A DNA stretch of 64,000 nucleotides from Mortierella sp. BCC40632 (Eukaryota > Mortierellomycota > Mortierellomycetes > Mortierellales > Mortierellaceae): contig WAEK01000012.1 of the NCBI GenBank assembly GCA_011634665.1, positions 558,001 to 622,000 of the forward strand. Direction: 5' to 3'. The notes beneath the pieces were generated by a model. The model did not search any database, was not told where the DNA came from, and saw only the letters and a list, made by a program, of their open reading frames with translations. The translations under genes were made by a program, and so were the position numbers. Every line of letters begins with the position of its first letter. Positions within the stretch are counted from its first letter, which is position 1. Of this stretch, positions 26,198 to 37,241 are shown piece by piece.

Positions 26198-26771
26198 AGA
26201 GAAAGGTACTTTGATAGTAGAGAGGGACGTTTGTTTTAACGGATAGACTTGGACAATGGCCTTTCTCTCTCTTTATCTCTGTCTCTTTTTTCCTCCTCCT
26301 CCTCCTCCCCCTTCTCTCTCTCTTTCTCTCTCTGTCCATCTGTCCCCTCTACTCCTCATTCTTTCCTTCTCTGCTACACCATTCTCCCTATTCAACCAAA
26401 CAAAGAAGATGGACAGCAGAGCAAGCGAGTACACATTCCCCAATGATGGATATGGCGTCAGACAAATACAAAGCCTATCCTATACGCCCATCAAAAAGGT
26501 TTTGTCCTACTCTAACAAATAAAAGAAAAAAGAAACACCAACACCCTCTCCCCTCCTCCCTCTTTGAGATAATATATCGGGCGAGCTTCTGCTTCTTTTG
26601 ACATTTGATAGCGAGCAATGACAAGAGAGAGGAAAGAGATGGGGGCAAGGTCTGAGGAGAGGAGTGAGAAGTTTGTTCACTTTGGGGACCTCGTTGGTGC
26701 AGCCAGATTCTGCTTAGTAAAACGAGATGCATTTCTTGCAGCACAGGAAATTTTTTTGTGTCCATTCACTA

Positions 26772-26807
<36 letters not shown>

Positions 26808-28109
26808 CTTCAGCCTCCCCCTCTCCCTTCTACGGATTAGAACAACAGCTAGTTGCCAGCTCCAGCCTGACAAACAATTCGCGTCTCCCATCTATTCCCG
26901 AGTCCAGGTGGTATATATTACAAATTGCCACGCTTCCTTAAAAAAGAAAAATCCTCGTGCTTCTTTCCTCTTTTCCCTTTCGTCTCTGACATGTGTAGAA
27001 GAGAGTTAGAGAGAGAAAGAGTCCCTGCCGAAGGTCTGTGGAACAGAAACAATAGATCGCCAAAAAGGATTAGGGTTGGATCCACTGTCCCGCGACGCAT
27101 CCCCTTTGTCGCTCTTCCCTGTAATGAAAGATGTTCATACAAAGAGACTTAAAAGGGGTTGTCCAGCAGGGAGAAGAAGAGAGAGAAAGAGAAAGAGAAA
27201 GGGGTCAGTGGTCTCCTTTGTGATCGACACACACGCGTTAACACACACAATTCTTCGATCTGGTTCGCTTTCTTGGTGACATGTGGGTGTGTGCGTCTTT
27301 TTCTCAATACTTTACCAGGTTTGCCCTTGTTCATCCAAATCCCCGATTGTACCCCCACCAAGCCCTTCCAGGTCTCCTCCCAATGTAGTTGACAGTGGAT
27401 GAAAGATAGAGAAAGAGAGCATGGGCCAACAACAACAACCTTCGTGGTCCTGCATCCTGCAACAACAATAACAACAAAGTACACTCGCATGTGTCTCTTG
27501 AGTTTTCTTTTCTTTTCTTTTTTCTTTCTTTTCTTTTCTTTTCCGTATCCACAAGATGGCAAAAGTCCTGTATATTTCCGTGTGAGTTCCTCTCCCTTAC
27601 CCTCTTGCCTTCTTCCCCATTTTTCTTGGTCATTTAGGCTTGTCATATTAGAGTGTACTGGGAGGACATTAATGAAATAGGACCTCGGCCATATTTTTTC
27701 TTTTTACCAAAAAATAAAGGTATTGGACTCGTCATAGAAAAGGAAAAAGAAGAGACAAGGAGAGAGTATGGATAAAAAATTTACAACGGGAAAAAGAGTA
27801 GAGCGAACATTATAAGCGGCGTTCCACGGCTTTCACGCGCCTGTCCCGTTTTTCTAGACACACACACAGACAGACACACAAGAGCCAGAACACATACAAC
27901 AATACATACACAAATACCACTCAACACACAAATACACCATATTTTTACCAGCCAACCGTTCGTGTGTGTTCGTGTGTTCGTGTGTTCGTGCGTGTGGACT
28001 TTTTGAGCAATAGAGGTCCATTTTTTGTATGTGTGTGCGTGTGCTGAACACTCTCCACCTAGTCCGTTTCAATCGGAAAGGACGAATCCGACGATGTGAG
28101 AGAGGAAAG

Positions 28110-28148
<39 letters not shown>
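28110..28148. repeat. 39-nt poly(A) tract
   Basis: Uninterrupted A run in intergenic DNA, one of the longest homopolymers in the window. Confidence 0.95.
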
Positions 28149-28155
<7 letters not shown>

Positions 28156-29534
28156 TGAGAAAAGGGAGCGCAAAAAAGAGATGGACAAAAAAAGTTAAAA
28201 CCTTCTTTCGGACAACCTTTTTTTTTTTTCATCTTCATTCCTCGTTCCAGAAGGCGAGAGAGAAGACAGAATGTGGAGCAAAGGAGTGAGTAGGCAAGTT
28301 TGTAGATGGAGTGAGCGGGAAGATGGCATGGAGACGAGACTGAAGCAAGACGCCTAGGCCCGAAGAATATACTTTTTTTCCAATCTAGATCATGCAATTG
28401 AAAAAAGAGAGAGAGACATACACTCACTTGTCCTCTGTACAAGGCATGTCAACTGCTGTGTCCAAAAGAAAGAAAGAGAGAGAATGAGAAAGAGAAACTT
28501 TTCTCCCAAGAGTGCCCAATGTCATTCTGTGAAGGAGAGGAGAGCAACATTCCCTACAGCCTCCTATCTCTTCCATATCGAGCCCATGGCCGATCTTCGC
28601 TATGGGTTTCACCTGCATCACCCTCTCACTAAGTGTAAATTCGTCCGCTCCGGATTGCAGACTTCTCCATGTTCTTATTAATGAACAATATCAAAACACG
28701 ACGAAGAGAAGGGACAAGGGTGACAGCAATGGGACGACACGAGAAAGGAGAGAGAGAAAGAGAGAGCTATCAGGAAACAGGTTTTGTATCCATTCGCATG
28801 CATCGTGTACAGTACGTACTACATACACTGGAGCGCCGGCTTGTTGGGTGGAGGTACAGAAAGAAAAAAAGAAAAAAAGAATGGGTTCAAAGGAGCAAAT
28901 CGTTGGTGGAGAAACCCATCTTCATATTACTCTGAACACAGCGTCCCGCTTTCCAGGCGATGCATGGAGCACATCATGCGCATGCAGCCCCCGCGCGGCT
29001 ACACTTACTCGCTCGCTCACTTACTCACTCACTTATTCGCTCATTCACTCACTCAGTTACTCGGACACAAAAGAGGGTGAACAGAGAGCGCGCGACGCAT
29101 TGGACACAGACTACGGATGCCCTTTCCTTTGCTCTCTTCTCACCCTCTCCCCGTCCTTCCTCTTCCCCGCTACAATACACTACCGAGGAAGGAGGGGGGG
29201 ACAGGTGCGTAAACGCGTGTCTATGGCTCTCTCCAAAGCGAACAGTCCGGCATCTCCTTTTCTTGCCTTGTCCGCTATATTTTTTCCCTGGGCTGCCATT
29301 CAAAAGCTGTGGGAAGCAAAAAAAAAAAAAAGCCAAGGCGGGAGAAGACAAGGTTGTCTACGCCCGCTGTGTACACACATGTGCACGACGGATTCGAGTG
29401 GGGGAGGGAGGAGAACAGGCCAAGGGCATGGACGTGGCCAGGCGTGGAGAGAGCATGGTTGTGCATGTGTATCGGGTGAATGAAGCGTGCACACTGTCTG
29501 CAGTCCGTGTGCCTGTGGGGTGCTTAGATGAGTG

Positions 29535-29540
<6 letters not shown>

Positions 29541-29568
<28 letters not shown>
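29541..29568. repeat. (TG)14 microsatellite
   Basis: Perfect TG dinucleotide repeat followed by TATGTATG. Confidence 0.95.
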
Positions 29569-29577
<9 letters not shown>

Positions 29578-29719
29578 GGGGCGTTCTACCGATTGCGCTT
29601 AATCCCGGCCATGCAGAAGAAGACGACTCGGCCTCACTTGTTTCTCTTTCCTTCTCTCTTCCTCACTCTCTTCCTCTCTTTCTTTCTTTCTCTTGGCCGC
29701 TCACTTTTATCCGTACCTT

Positions 29720-29722
<3 letters not shown>

Positions 29723-29764
<42 letters not shown>
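29723..29764. repeat. (TC)21 microsatellite
   Basis: Perfect TC repeat about 245 bp upstream of the F-box start codon. Confidence 0.95.
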
Positions 29765-29767
<3 letters not shown>

Positions 29768-30009
29768 TTCAGGCACCACCTCTTGTTGTTCACTTCAGGC
29801 ACTCTTTGTTGTCTTTTCCATCCTACTTGCACATTGCTTTCATTGCTGTCCTGTGTGCATCCTCGTCCTCATTGCATGTACATTCTCCCTTTCTCTCTCA
29901 CCCTGAAAAAGTATCCCTCCACCCCTCCTCCGTCGCCATTCTGCCCGGCGACAACACAAGAGCCCCATTCCATTGACTCACCCTGACCCGGCTGGATCCA
30001 TCTTCGGGA

Positions 30010-33000
30010 ATGCACATCACTGAGCTCCCTGCGGAGCATTTTCAGGGTATCCTCGCCTATCTCGACCTCCCTGACCAGCACAGCTTGCTCCTTACTTGCT
30101 CTACACTCTTTGACAAGGTTGTTCCTGTCCTCTACCAATCCCCCTTCCAGACCCTTGCTGTCTTTGATGGCTGGCACCATGCCCTTCTCTCCCCTGTCTC
30201 CATCCCATCCAATCAGAACCCGAGTCCCGGCTCCGCTGCCACACACACGAACGCGACGCGCGCCATCACCTCAGGGACATGGGTGAGCTCCAGTCCTGGC
30301 GCTAGCCCAGGCACCAACAGCAGCCCACACAATACTCTACACAATAACGGTCGACCCCTCAGGGGACATATTAATGCCCATGGCAATCACCTCTCCTCCT
30401 CGCTCTCCTCTGTCAACTCGACCTCTTCGTCTTCGGCCTCCTCCAACTTGACCTCCACTACAACAGCAACCACAGTTGCCGCAACCTCTTTTAGAACTCC
30501 AGGCACTGTCCTCGTCTCAACTTCTCCTCCATCCTCTTCCTCCAATAGACGTCCAGTTCCTTCAGTTTCCATTCCTCCCTCCTCGACTATCTCGACAGCT
30601 GCAGCCTCTCCATCCTCCCCATCAGGTGCCTATGCCTATTATCCAACAACCGGTGTTTCTTCACCCCACCATCCACAGTCGCAATCTGCAGTGAAATCGA
30701 CACAGCATAGCCGCTCTCGCTCCTTCTCCTCAGACCCACACGCGGCCACCTTTCTCTCACAACAACCATTACCGCCCCCGCAGCCGCAACCACAACCACA
30801 GACGCAACATTTTTATCGACATTCACCTTCTGTTCATTCAAAACACCCTCTCTCACCCTCTTCTTCGCCGACAGTCGCCACTACGCTTGAGAGCTATCCA
30901 GATTTGTCAAGGACGTCTCTGTTTACAACTCCCCAATCTCCACACCCAGTCCAACTCGTCTTTGGTCGACAACCGACGCAACGCCGCCTCGAACGTCAAC
31001 GCCAACGTGCGATCCGACAATTAAAACTGCGCAAGATCGCAAAACTGCTTCAGCTTTTGATTGCGTGCACGACCATTCAGGCACGGTTGCCTGCGCTTCG
31101 TTACCCTGGCTATGGTCAACAATGGAACAGTGCTCCTTGCCGAACCAATTACCTCAAGTACTACGCTGACCATCGGGGAGCAGGCGAGATTATGGTCCGT
31201 GGATTCCATCTGCTATTTGCGGATCTAGTGCCCGGGGCTGATGTCGAGGATGGTTGCCTTGGGGACTGGGATGATGAAGAAGATGAAGATGAGGAGGACG
31301 AGGACGAGGACGAGGGCGGAAGCTATTGCGGCGAGTGTTGTGATTGTAATGAGTACAGGGGGATCCAAGAGGAGTCTGAGGTGGACATGGTTCGGGAAGA
31401 AGCCCTCCCATGGCAGGAAGAGTACGACCAGAACGAAGACCTTAATCAGCGAACTGTCGGCTCTCTCAACGGATTGTCGTCTCGAATAAGTACGAGTGGC
31501 AGCGGCAATGGGAAAAGCATTTCGATTGTTGGACGGAAAAAATCTTCAAGTACGAGTATCCCATCGGGAAGTGCTGCTCCCGTTATGCTCTCTAGAAGAA
31601 AGAGTGATCAAGTGATCAACCGACATAGTCGGGTCCTACAAGAGCATCGACAACGGAGACCATCTCAGCCATTGATTCGACCCAAGCCAAGACGGCCGCC
31701 GATGATGCCATTACCGGCCCTAGACAAGGAGGCCTACAAAGTACTGTACCAAATCCAACGCGAATTCATGACTCGGAGCGCGACCAAGATCAAGACGCTC
31801 TCTGTTTCAGTCGCGCATACGATCGAACATGCAACTACACTAGTACCACAATTGGGCAAGATGACTCGACTGGAGTTGACGGATTTGGAACAAGAGTTTC
31901 GAATGGATCAAGTGCTTGAGTTTATCAAGTGGCATCGGGTCATGTTTGGACCCGTCTTGAAGGAGGTTGTTCTGATTGAACGAGGATCCGAGGTGGCCGA
32001 GATGATTTTGAATGGGTTTGGGAACGGAAGTAATCCCTTTTCCAGGCAGGGATCTAACAACAATGGTGGAAACACACTTTTTGCCTCTCCATCGATTAAT
32101 ATTCCCCCATCAAGAAACTCGGTCCTGGCTGCTTCACCCACTTCGACCAATTCTCCAGGAATGTGGAGCTCTCCCATTGTGATGGCTGCTGCAAATACAC
32201 CCACCTCAACTACCTCAACTACCACCATGAAGATGATGATGTCCACAGGATACACACGACTGTTGGCAAGCAATATTATGGCGATTGTCGACTCCATCCG
32301 AGGACCCACCACGATTGATGCGCGTCATTGGCCAGATGCCATCCTCGTACTAGACCGATTGGGATCTGCTGCCATGACAGCCACCCCACCTGCTTCTCCT
32401 ACCACCTCTTCTACTAATGCCATGGCCGCTGCTGCCTCTGCCTCCACCAACCTAAGCTCGCCCTTACCCTTTTCAATCTCGGCGGCGGCTGCTGCCGCCA
32501 TTGCCTCCTCGACTGTCTCCTCGACTCCGTTGCCGGGTTTGAAGACACTACTACTTTCGTTCCAAATGCCAGCGTCTGAACCCATGGATGGTCCCATGGC
32601 CACAGCCGCCACTTCGGCTGCTGCTGCTGCGACTGCAAAACGACTGGTTCAATTCCTGGACCGGTGTCGAAACCTGGAGCATCTCCAGGCACCTATCCGT
32701 CGCCCGGATGTCTTTGCATGGGCTGCTCATGAAAAACGATCGGCCATGATCTGTGCACCGATCCTCAAGAATTCGCGTACCAAGGTCTTGCCACGGATGA
32801 GACGGTTGTCGTTGGAAGGGCCGACCATGGAGTTGATTGAATGTGCACGGGATGCGATGGTTGCCTTTCAAGATACTCTGGAGGACTTGACTCTCTTTTC
32901 CCGTTGGAAGGTTTGGCAACCGATGAGTCTTGAGGTAGAATCGACCATGCGGAATCTGAGACGACTTCGACTGGAGGGGGAGATCAGTCTTTACTTCAGT

Positions 33001-33720
33001 CTTGCCTCTCTCAGGTGGTGTCCTGCGCTTGAGGAGTTGAGTTTGTCCTCGGTCAGGGTAGTTAGTCAAGAAGCCTCCTCTGGACACGCAAGTGGTAGTA
33101 GTGGAAGTGGAAGTGGAAGTGGAGAGCACATGGGGATGGGAGGAGGTGGTGGAAAGCATTATTATCAGGCGGAACAAACGTTCCAACCCCCACCTTCACC
33201 GTTGGCACCGACGCATTATCCTTCGAGTCGGCCCCAATCTACCAAGGAATCGTCTCAGAGATCTCATTCACTGACTCAATCGAGCCGTCGACGACATCAA
33301 CAACCACAACAGCAACATACCCATTCTTCATCACATCTTCATCAACCTCATTGTCAGCATCGTCAGAAACAAGATCCAGGGCTGGGATTATTGCTCTATC
33401 TTCGATCGCGTGAGATGGATCAACTTGCAATGCTTTCTCGACTAGAACGACTTGTCTTGCGAGGTCACTGGGTTGTGTCTGATACGGTGTTGCGAAAGAT
33501 TGCTGAACAGTGTCCACGTTTGAAGGAACTGAGTCTTGACCAAACGACGGGGACATCGATTGGTGGACTATTGTTGGCGGTGGAGCGGATGAAGAATTTG
33601 AGGATGCTTGAGTTGAGATTAGACGTGGTGGATTTGCGTCTAGTACGGGTGTCGATCAAGAAGTTGAAGTGGATCAAAGACGTCCGATTGACGAGTTTGA
33701 GAAGAGAGAGCACTAAATAG
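30010..33720 (+). CDS. F-box and leucine-rich-repeat protein
   Basis: Intronless 1236-residue protein. An F-box at residues 1-45 (ITELPAEHFQGILAYLDLPD, then SLLLTCSTLFDKVVPVLY) should dock to Skp1 in an SCF ubiquitin ligase. A long Ser/Thr/Pro/Gln-rich disordered segment (about 60-310) follows. Then comes a structured part starting LERQRQRAIRQLKLRKIAKLL, an acidic insert (DDEEDEDEEDEDEDE, near 420) and Cys-rich YCGECCDCNEY. Irregular leucine-rich repeats occupy the C-terminal third (LRRLRLEGEISLYFSLASLR; LERLVLRGHWVVSDTVLRKI; LKELSLDQTTGTSIGGLLLA; LRMLELRLDVVDLRLVRV). Numerous large F-box/LRR paralogues are typical of Mortierella-like fungi. The substrate is unknown. An acidic/Cys patch between F-box and LRRs is unusual. 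Confidence 0.85.
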   Translation: MHITELPAEHFQGILAYLDLPDQHSLLLTCSTLFDKVVPVLYQSPFQTLAVFDGWHHALLSPVSIPSNQNPSPGSAATHTNATRAITSGTWVSSSPGASPGTNSSPHNTLHNNGRPLRGHINAHGNHLSSSLSSVNSTSSSSASSNLTSTTTATTVAATSFRTPGTVLVSTSPPSSSSNRRPVPSVSIPPSSTISTAAASPSSPSGAYAYYPTTGVSSPHHPQSQSAVKSTQHSRSRSFSSDPHAATFLSQQPLPPPQPQPQPQTQHFYRHSPSVHSKHPLSPSSSPTVATTLESYPDLSRTSLFTTPQSPHPVQLVFGRQPTQRRLERQRQRAIRQLKLRKIAKLLQLLIACTTIQARLPALRYPGYGQQWNSAPCRTNYLKYYADHRGAGEIMVRGFHLLFADLVPGADVEDGCLGDWDDEEDEDEEDEDEDEGGSYCGECCDCNEYRGIQEESEVDMVREEALPWQEEYDQNEDLNQRTVGSLNGLSSRISTSGSGNGKSISIVGRKKSSSTSIPSGSAAPVMLSRRKSDQVINRHSRVLQEHRQRRPSQPLIRPKPRRPPMMPLPALDKEAYKVLYQIQREFMTRSATKIKTLSVSVAHTIEHATTLVPQLGKMTRLELTDLEQEFRMDQVLEFIKWHRVMFGPVLKEVVLIERGSEVAEMILNGFGNGSNPFSRQGSNNNGGNTLFASPSINIPPSRNSVLAASPTSTNSPGMWSSPIVMAAANTPTSTTSTTTMKMMMSTGYTRLLASNIMAIVDSIRGPTTIDARHWPDAILVLDRLGSAAMTATPPASPTTSSTNAMAAAASASTNLSSPLPFSISAAAAAAIASSTVSSTPLPGLKTLLLSFQMPASEPMDGPMATAATSAAAAATAKRLVQFLDRCRNLEHLQAPIRRPDVFAWAAHEKRSAMICAPILKNSRTKVLPRMRRLSLEGPTMELIECARDAMVAFQDTLEDLTLFSRWKVWQPMSLEVESTMRNLRRLRLEGEISLYFSLASLRWCPALEELSLSSVRVVSQEASSGHASGSSGSGSGSGEHMGMGGGGGKHYYQAEQTFQPPPSPLAPTHYPSSRPQSTKESSQRSHSLTQSSRRRHQQPQQQHTHSSSHLHQPHCQHRQKQDPGLGLLLYLRSREMDQLAMLSRLERLVLRGHWVVSDTVLRKIAEQCPRLKELSLDQTTGTSIGGLLLAVERMKNLRMLELRLDVVDLRLVRVSIKKLKWIKDVRLTSLRRESTK

Positions 33721-33754
33721 AGAAAGCAAAAAAGAGAGAGAACACGTCGAACAG

Positions 33755-33760
33755 AATAAA
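33755..33760 (+). terminator. AATAAA poly(A) signal of the F-box gene
   Basis: Hexamer 35 nt after the stop codon. T-rich sequence follows on the plus strand at 33890-33929, shared with the convergent neighbour. Confidence 0.5.
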
Positions 33761-33888
33761 AAGATGATGATGATGATGAAAAAGAAAAAAAAATGCTTTA
33801 TTCTTCAATGCAAATATCCTTTTCTGCTTTGGACTTGTTCTCTCTCTCCTCCTTTGGTATCCCGTTGGTCGCGATTCTTTTCACAGCT

Positions 33889-33920
<32 letters not shown>

Positions 33921-33975
33921 TTTTTTTTTGTTATTGTTTTTGTTTTTGTTGTCTACTTCTTGACATCCTCCTTAG

Positions 33976-35601
33976 CTAATCTCTTGCTTCGATATTCGGA
34001 TCCGTCTTTTCCGTCAACCACCACACCGCCCATCGGAACTGCCAGTTGACCACCATCCGACTAAAGATCAACAATGTTGGCAACAAACAAAACATAAACG
34101 GCAACGTCACACCCACCAAGAACAACGTTGCCAAAAAGATGGGCAATGCGAAAAAGGTCTTCCAAATAATAAAATACGACAAAAACTTGACCGTATGACG
34201 ATCTGTCATGGCGGCCTTCATATGACGCGATCCTCTGCGCCAGACGGGCTTGCGATGGCGATGACTATCGTCGTGATGGCCTGAACATTGACTCGATTCG
34301 TTCGAGGAGATACTGTTGTTATGTCTATGGCCATTGGTGGACGGAGCGGGAGGTGAACCGGCCGTGGCAGAAGGGTGAACGCCTTGGACATGGTCTCCAT
34401 GAACCCTTGCATCTGCGGGTGCTCCGATCACCATCCCAGAACCTGAGGGAGGTGGCGAGGAAGCAGGAGTGGATGTTGAGACCCAGATTTTGGGGGTCCA
34501 GTAGGGATGCTTCTTCTTGAGTCGCTTGGGTACGAGCATACCCGCAAGAAAAAGATCGACTCGGGCCAACGCTCTCCAAGAGGTGACCGAAATCACGACA
34601 ATCACATAGCCACAGGGTGGGATCAACATGGAAAGAATGCTCAAGAGCATGGTCAGGACGGTCCAAGCAAAGCAGAATCCAGCCCAAGGGATAAGGATGA
34701 GCAACGTATAAAAGAGAGCAATCCAAGCTTGTCGTTTGCCCACCACACTCCAATGGGAGGGATCCCCACGTTTGCGTCGCTGTCCATTGGCTTGACCATG
34801 CTCCATATCCGAGTCTGAATAGTCCGAGTCCGAGTCGGAATCCGAGTGATGATGGTGGCGGTGACCATCTGGACCCAAGAGACGATCTGTATCCCGGGCG
34901 TGTGCCTCATCCTCCTGGTCAGGTCCAATGGCTCTCTGTCCTCGAAGTGATCCTTGTGGCTGTTGTTGACTTGCGCTTGCAGACCGTCCGTGGACTGCGC
35001 CATAGGAAGCTGCTGCTGCTGCTGCTGCTGTTGAGGAAGAAGCGCCAGAAGCGCCAGCTCCAACATTGCTCTGTTCTGACTCGAGTGGTATCCTTGTCTT
35101 GACATCCACTCCGCGTTGACCTGGTGGACCCCTCAGATGATCATAGTTGTCGTGGAGATTAGGTCGATCACTGATCGAGGCTGCCTCGTACGAAGGAGGT
35201 TGTTCATCCGTCGACGAGGTAGCCTTTCCTTGTGTCTCTTGTGCCTGTGTCTTTGAGTGTGAATGAAACAATGCTTGGACAAAGTTGTGTCCGTGGCCCT
35301 TCTTGGACGAGGATGTCGTCGAGGACGACTCGTGGGCGGCAGAGGAAGAGGAAGAGGCCCTGGCCCCACCATCCTCGGTGGACGATTCTATCCTTGTGAT
35401 GGTGGTTGTCTGTTGTGGAGCTCGAAGGAAGCCTTGAGAGCCTTCGTGGTGTTGCTGAGTGACGGAAAAGGAAGAAACCTCGCCTGAATGATGCTGTGCT
35501 ACTTCTCCCCCTCCTCCCCAAGAGCGCGTCGCAGATGAGGTTTGGACACCCTCCCATTGTTGACCATTATCGAATGGGTCGTTTGAATCGAATGCAGACA
35601 T
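33976..35601 (-). CDS. Four-helix membrane protein, resembles putative-sensor domain proteins
   Basis: Single-exon 541-residue protein starting MSAFDSNDPFDNGQQW and ending IEARD (TAG). Residues 1-280 are hydrophilic and disordered, rich in Ser, Gln, His and Asp (HHHHSDSDSDSDYSDSD). Two hydrophobic hairpins follow: WIALFYTLLILIPWAGFCF, then LLSILSMLIPPCGYVIVVIS with SWRALARVDLFLAGMLVPKR; and after a 110-residue His/Ser loop, LSYFIIWKTFFALPIFLATL, then GVTLPFMFCLLPTLLIFSRM. The hairpin plus RALAR..LxxxML pattern repeated twice resembles the bacterial putative sensor domain family, which also occurs in Mucoromycota. That assignment is from memory of the pattern. Function unknown. It is convergent with the F-box gene, 255 bp away. 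Confidence 0.7.
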   Translation of the reverse strand: MSAFDSNDPFDNGQQWEGVQTSSATRSWGGGGEVAQHHSGEVSSFSVTQQHHEGSQGFLRAPQQTTTITRIESSTEDGGARASSSSSAAHESSSTTSSSKKGHGHNFVQALFHSHSKTQAQETQGKATSSTDEQPPSYEAASISDRPNLHDNYDHLRGPPGQRGVDVKTRIPLESEQSNVGAGASGASSSTAAAAAAASYGAVHGRSASASQQQPQGSLRGQRAIGPDQEDEAHARDTDRLLGPDGHRHHHHSDSDSDSDYSDSDMEHGQANGQRRKRGDPSHWSVVGKRQAWIALFYTLLILIPWAGFCFAWTVLTMLLSILSMLIPPCGYVIVVISVTSWRALARVDLFLAGMLVPKRLKKKHPYWTPKIWVSTSTPASSPPPSGSGMVIGAPADARVHGDHVQGVHPSATAGSPPAPSTNGHRHNNSISSNESSQCSGHHDDSHRHRKPVWRRGSRHMKAAMTDRHTVKFLSYFIIWKTFFALPIFLATLFLVGVTLPFMFCLLPTLLIFSRMVVNWQFRWAVWWLTEKTDPNIEARD

Positions 35602-35614
35602 GTCTGGTAGAGGT

Positions 35615-35651
<37 letters not shown>

Positions 35652-36160
35652 CGTAGGGTTGGAAGCAGGAGTTTTAGGTTGTGGGAGGAAAGAATGGAAA
35701 CAAGAGAATGTAAATGGGAAAAAGGAGTAAAAGGTGGGTCTTGGCAATTCCCGTCACATTCTTTTTTTTTTTTTTTTTTTTCTCACCCTCACGATCAGCC
35801 AGCTGGGAAGAGTGATAGAGAAAGTGGCCCACCGGGACAGAGTAAGGCGGACGCAGGCTCGTGCAGATCTGTGCGGCGTACAAAAAAAAAACTTTCCTCG
35901 CAGTCTCTGTCTGTCTCTGTGTCTGTGCCTGAAAAAAAAAAAAAAAAAAAAAAAAATCTCTCTCACCTCAGCTGCTTATGCCATCTTTTTCCTCCCTTTG
36001 CTCAATGTTCAAACATTCACCGGGAGAGTCTTCATACTCATTATAATACAGCATTTTACTTGTCAAGTTAAGAGAGAATAAAGGTGGCCTGCCGCCATAC
36101 ATTAACACACGCAAGTGGGAGAAAAGAAAGAAAAAAAAAAACAAACAAACAGAAAAATGG
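35602..36160. other. Intergenic region, homopolymer-rich
   Basis: 559 bp with a 40-nt T run (about 35611-35649), a T run at 35762-35780, an A run at 35932-35956 and CT/TG-type sequence. Contains the promoter of the putative-sensor gene; no gene seen. Confidence 0.6.
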
Positions 36161-37241
36161 CTACTTGAGGACTACGGCTGCATTGCGGAGTCCAAGATAC
36201 TGTTGCACGGCACTGATGGGTTGGCCCTTGATCATCTGGTACACCTCGGTCGAGTGGTACCTGAGTTTGGTCCTTGGGTCCGTGTAGCGTGCCTAAGCGA
36301 GATGGTAGTCGACAAGTTAATAGTCACACTTTTTGGATACCTTTCTTTCTTTTCTTTTCTCTCCTTTCTTTTCTACCACAAAACAACTCTTTTGAATAAC
36401 AGAGAGGGATAGAATTTTTGATCTTTGTGGTTTTTTTTTATACCCTGATAGAATGTCGTCATTGAGAAACTATTCAAGGAATGATACCAGTGCAGCGGCC
36501 AAACAGCATTTACCTCAAGTCCCGTAATATCGCAGTACTTTTTTTGCGGTACCATGGATGGCAATGCCTCAATGTTCCAGTCTAAGTATTCAAGGAACGG
36601 ACAAGTCAAGAACCGACCATATGTTAGATTCTCTCCATTGTCTAGCCAGGATAGCTAGGTGAAAAAAAAAAAAAAAAAAAAAAAGAAAGAGAAAGAGAGA
36701 GAGAGAGAAACATACACGTTGGTGTGCTAATCTTCCACTCCTTAGATTTCTCCTGTGTAATGATCTGCTTCAAGTTCTTTGTCTTCTTGGAAGCATGCCA
36801 ACCATGACGCTTGAACGGCTTGTGATGATGAGCAAGATTGACAACAATAGGTCCAGCTCCTCCAGCCATCGCCTGGTCATTCGCTCCACTAGTACTTCCA
36901 CTGCTGCTGGGCGATCCTGTGATAGACGAGGTCATCGAAGAGACTCCAGTTGTCATTTCATCCTCGTCCTCGTCCTAAAATGGTCGCCAGGTCCCAGTAG
37001 TTGTTTCCGCGTATAGAAAAAGTGTCATCCAGCACCAGAGAGAAAGGAGAGTAGGCGTTAGTGACTAAAACTGCTCTGGGTTCTAGTTTATTGCACCCTT
37101 TTTTTTTCTGGAAAAAAAAAAAAAAAAAAAAAAAAAATGGACCAAACCTAACAACTTTTGGAACTTTGTTGGCTCCTTTTTGTTCGCATTACCTTTCCTT
37201 TGCGCCCGAAGCGTCCCCTGCCTTGCTTGGGCTTTACAACC
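36161..37241 (-). CDS. INO80C: INO80 complex subunit C / Ies6 (first exon not located)
   Basis: Subunit of the INO80 chromatin remodeller, which with Arp5 contacts the nucleosome. The YL1_C-type domain is unmistakable: KKYCDITGLEARYTDPRTKL, then RYHSTEVYQMIKG and QYLGLRNAAVVLK. Exons on the minus strand: 37241-37193 (VVKPKQGRGRFGRKGK), 36974-36716, 36581-36514 and 36292-36161 (TAG), all phase-consistent. The exon 36974-36716 opens with DEDEDE, then an ATG at 36956 that could be mistaken for the start. The acidic codons before it and the in-phase basic exon upstream argue that the true start lies beyond 37241, in an exon I could not fix. From ATG 36956 alone the product would be 146 residues. 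The motif KKTKNLKQIITQEKSKEW matches the family's KNLKQI region. Confidence 0.85.

Larger units (their letters stand above)
26198..30009. other. Gene-poor region rich in simple repeats
   Basis: 3.8 kb between GPD1 and the F-box gene. It holds CT tracts (26262-26335), a T run near 26775-26804, a GTGTTC-type repeat (27961-27996), a 39-nt A run (28110-28148), an ACTC-type tetranucleotide cluster (about 29003-29062), (TG)14 and (TC)21. Long open frames at 28602-29483 and 28960-29976 overlap in different phases, are low-complexity and have no family signature, so I do not call them. It presumably includes a long F-box promoter/leader. Confidence 0.55.

Noticed and set aside
28602..29976. Two overlapping plus-strand frames of 293 and 338 codons
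   Set aside because: They lie in different phases over the same CT/TG repeats, are rich in Ser/Leu/Arg and single-base repeats, and lack motifs. Likely promoter/leader of the F-box gene.
36714..36956. ATG at 36956 as INO80C start
   Set aside because: In-frame acidic codons precede it back to a good acceptor at 36975, and an in-phase basic exon lies upstream (37241-37193), so it is more likely internal.
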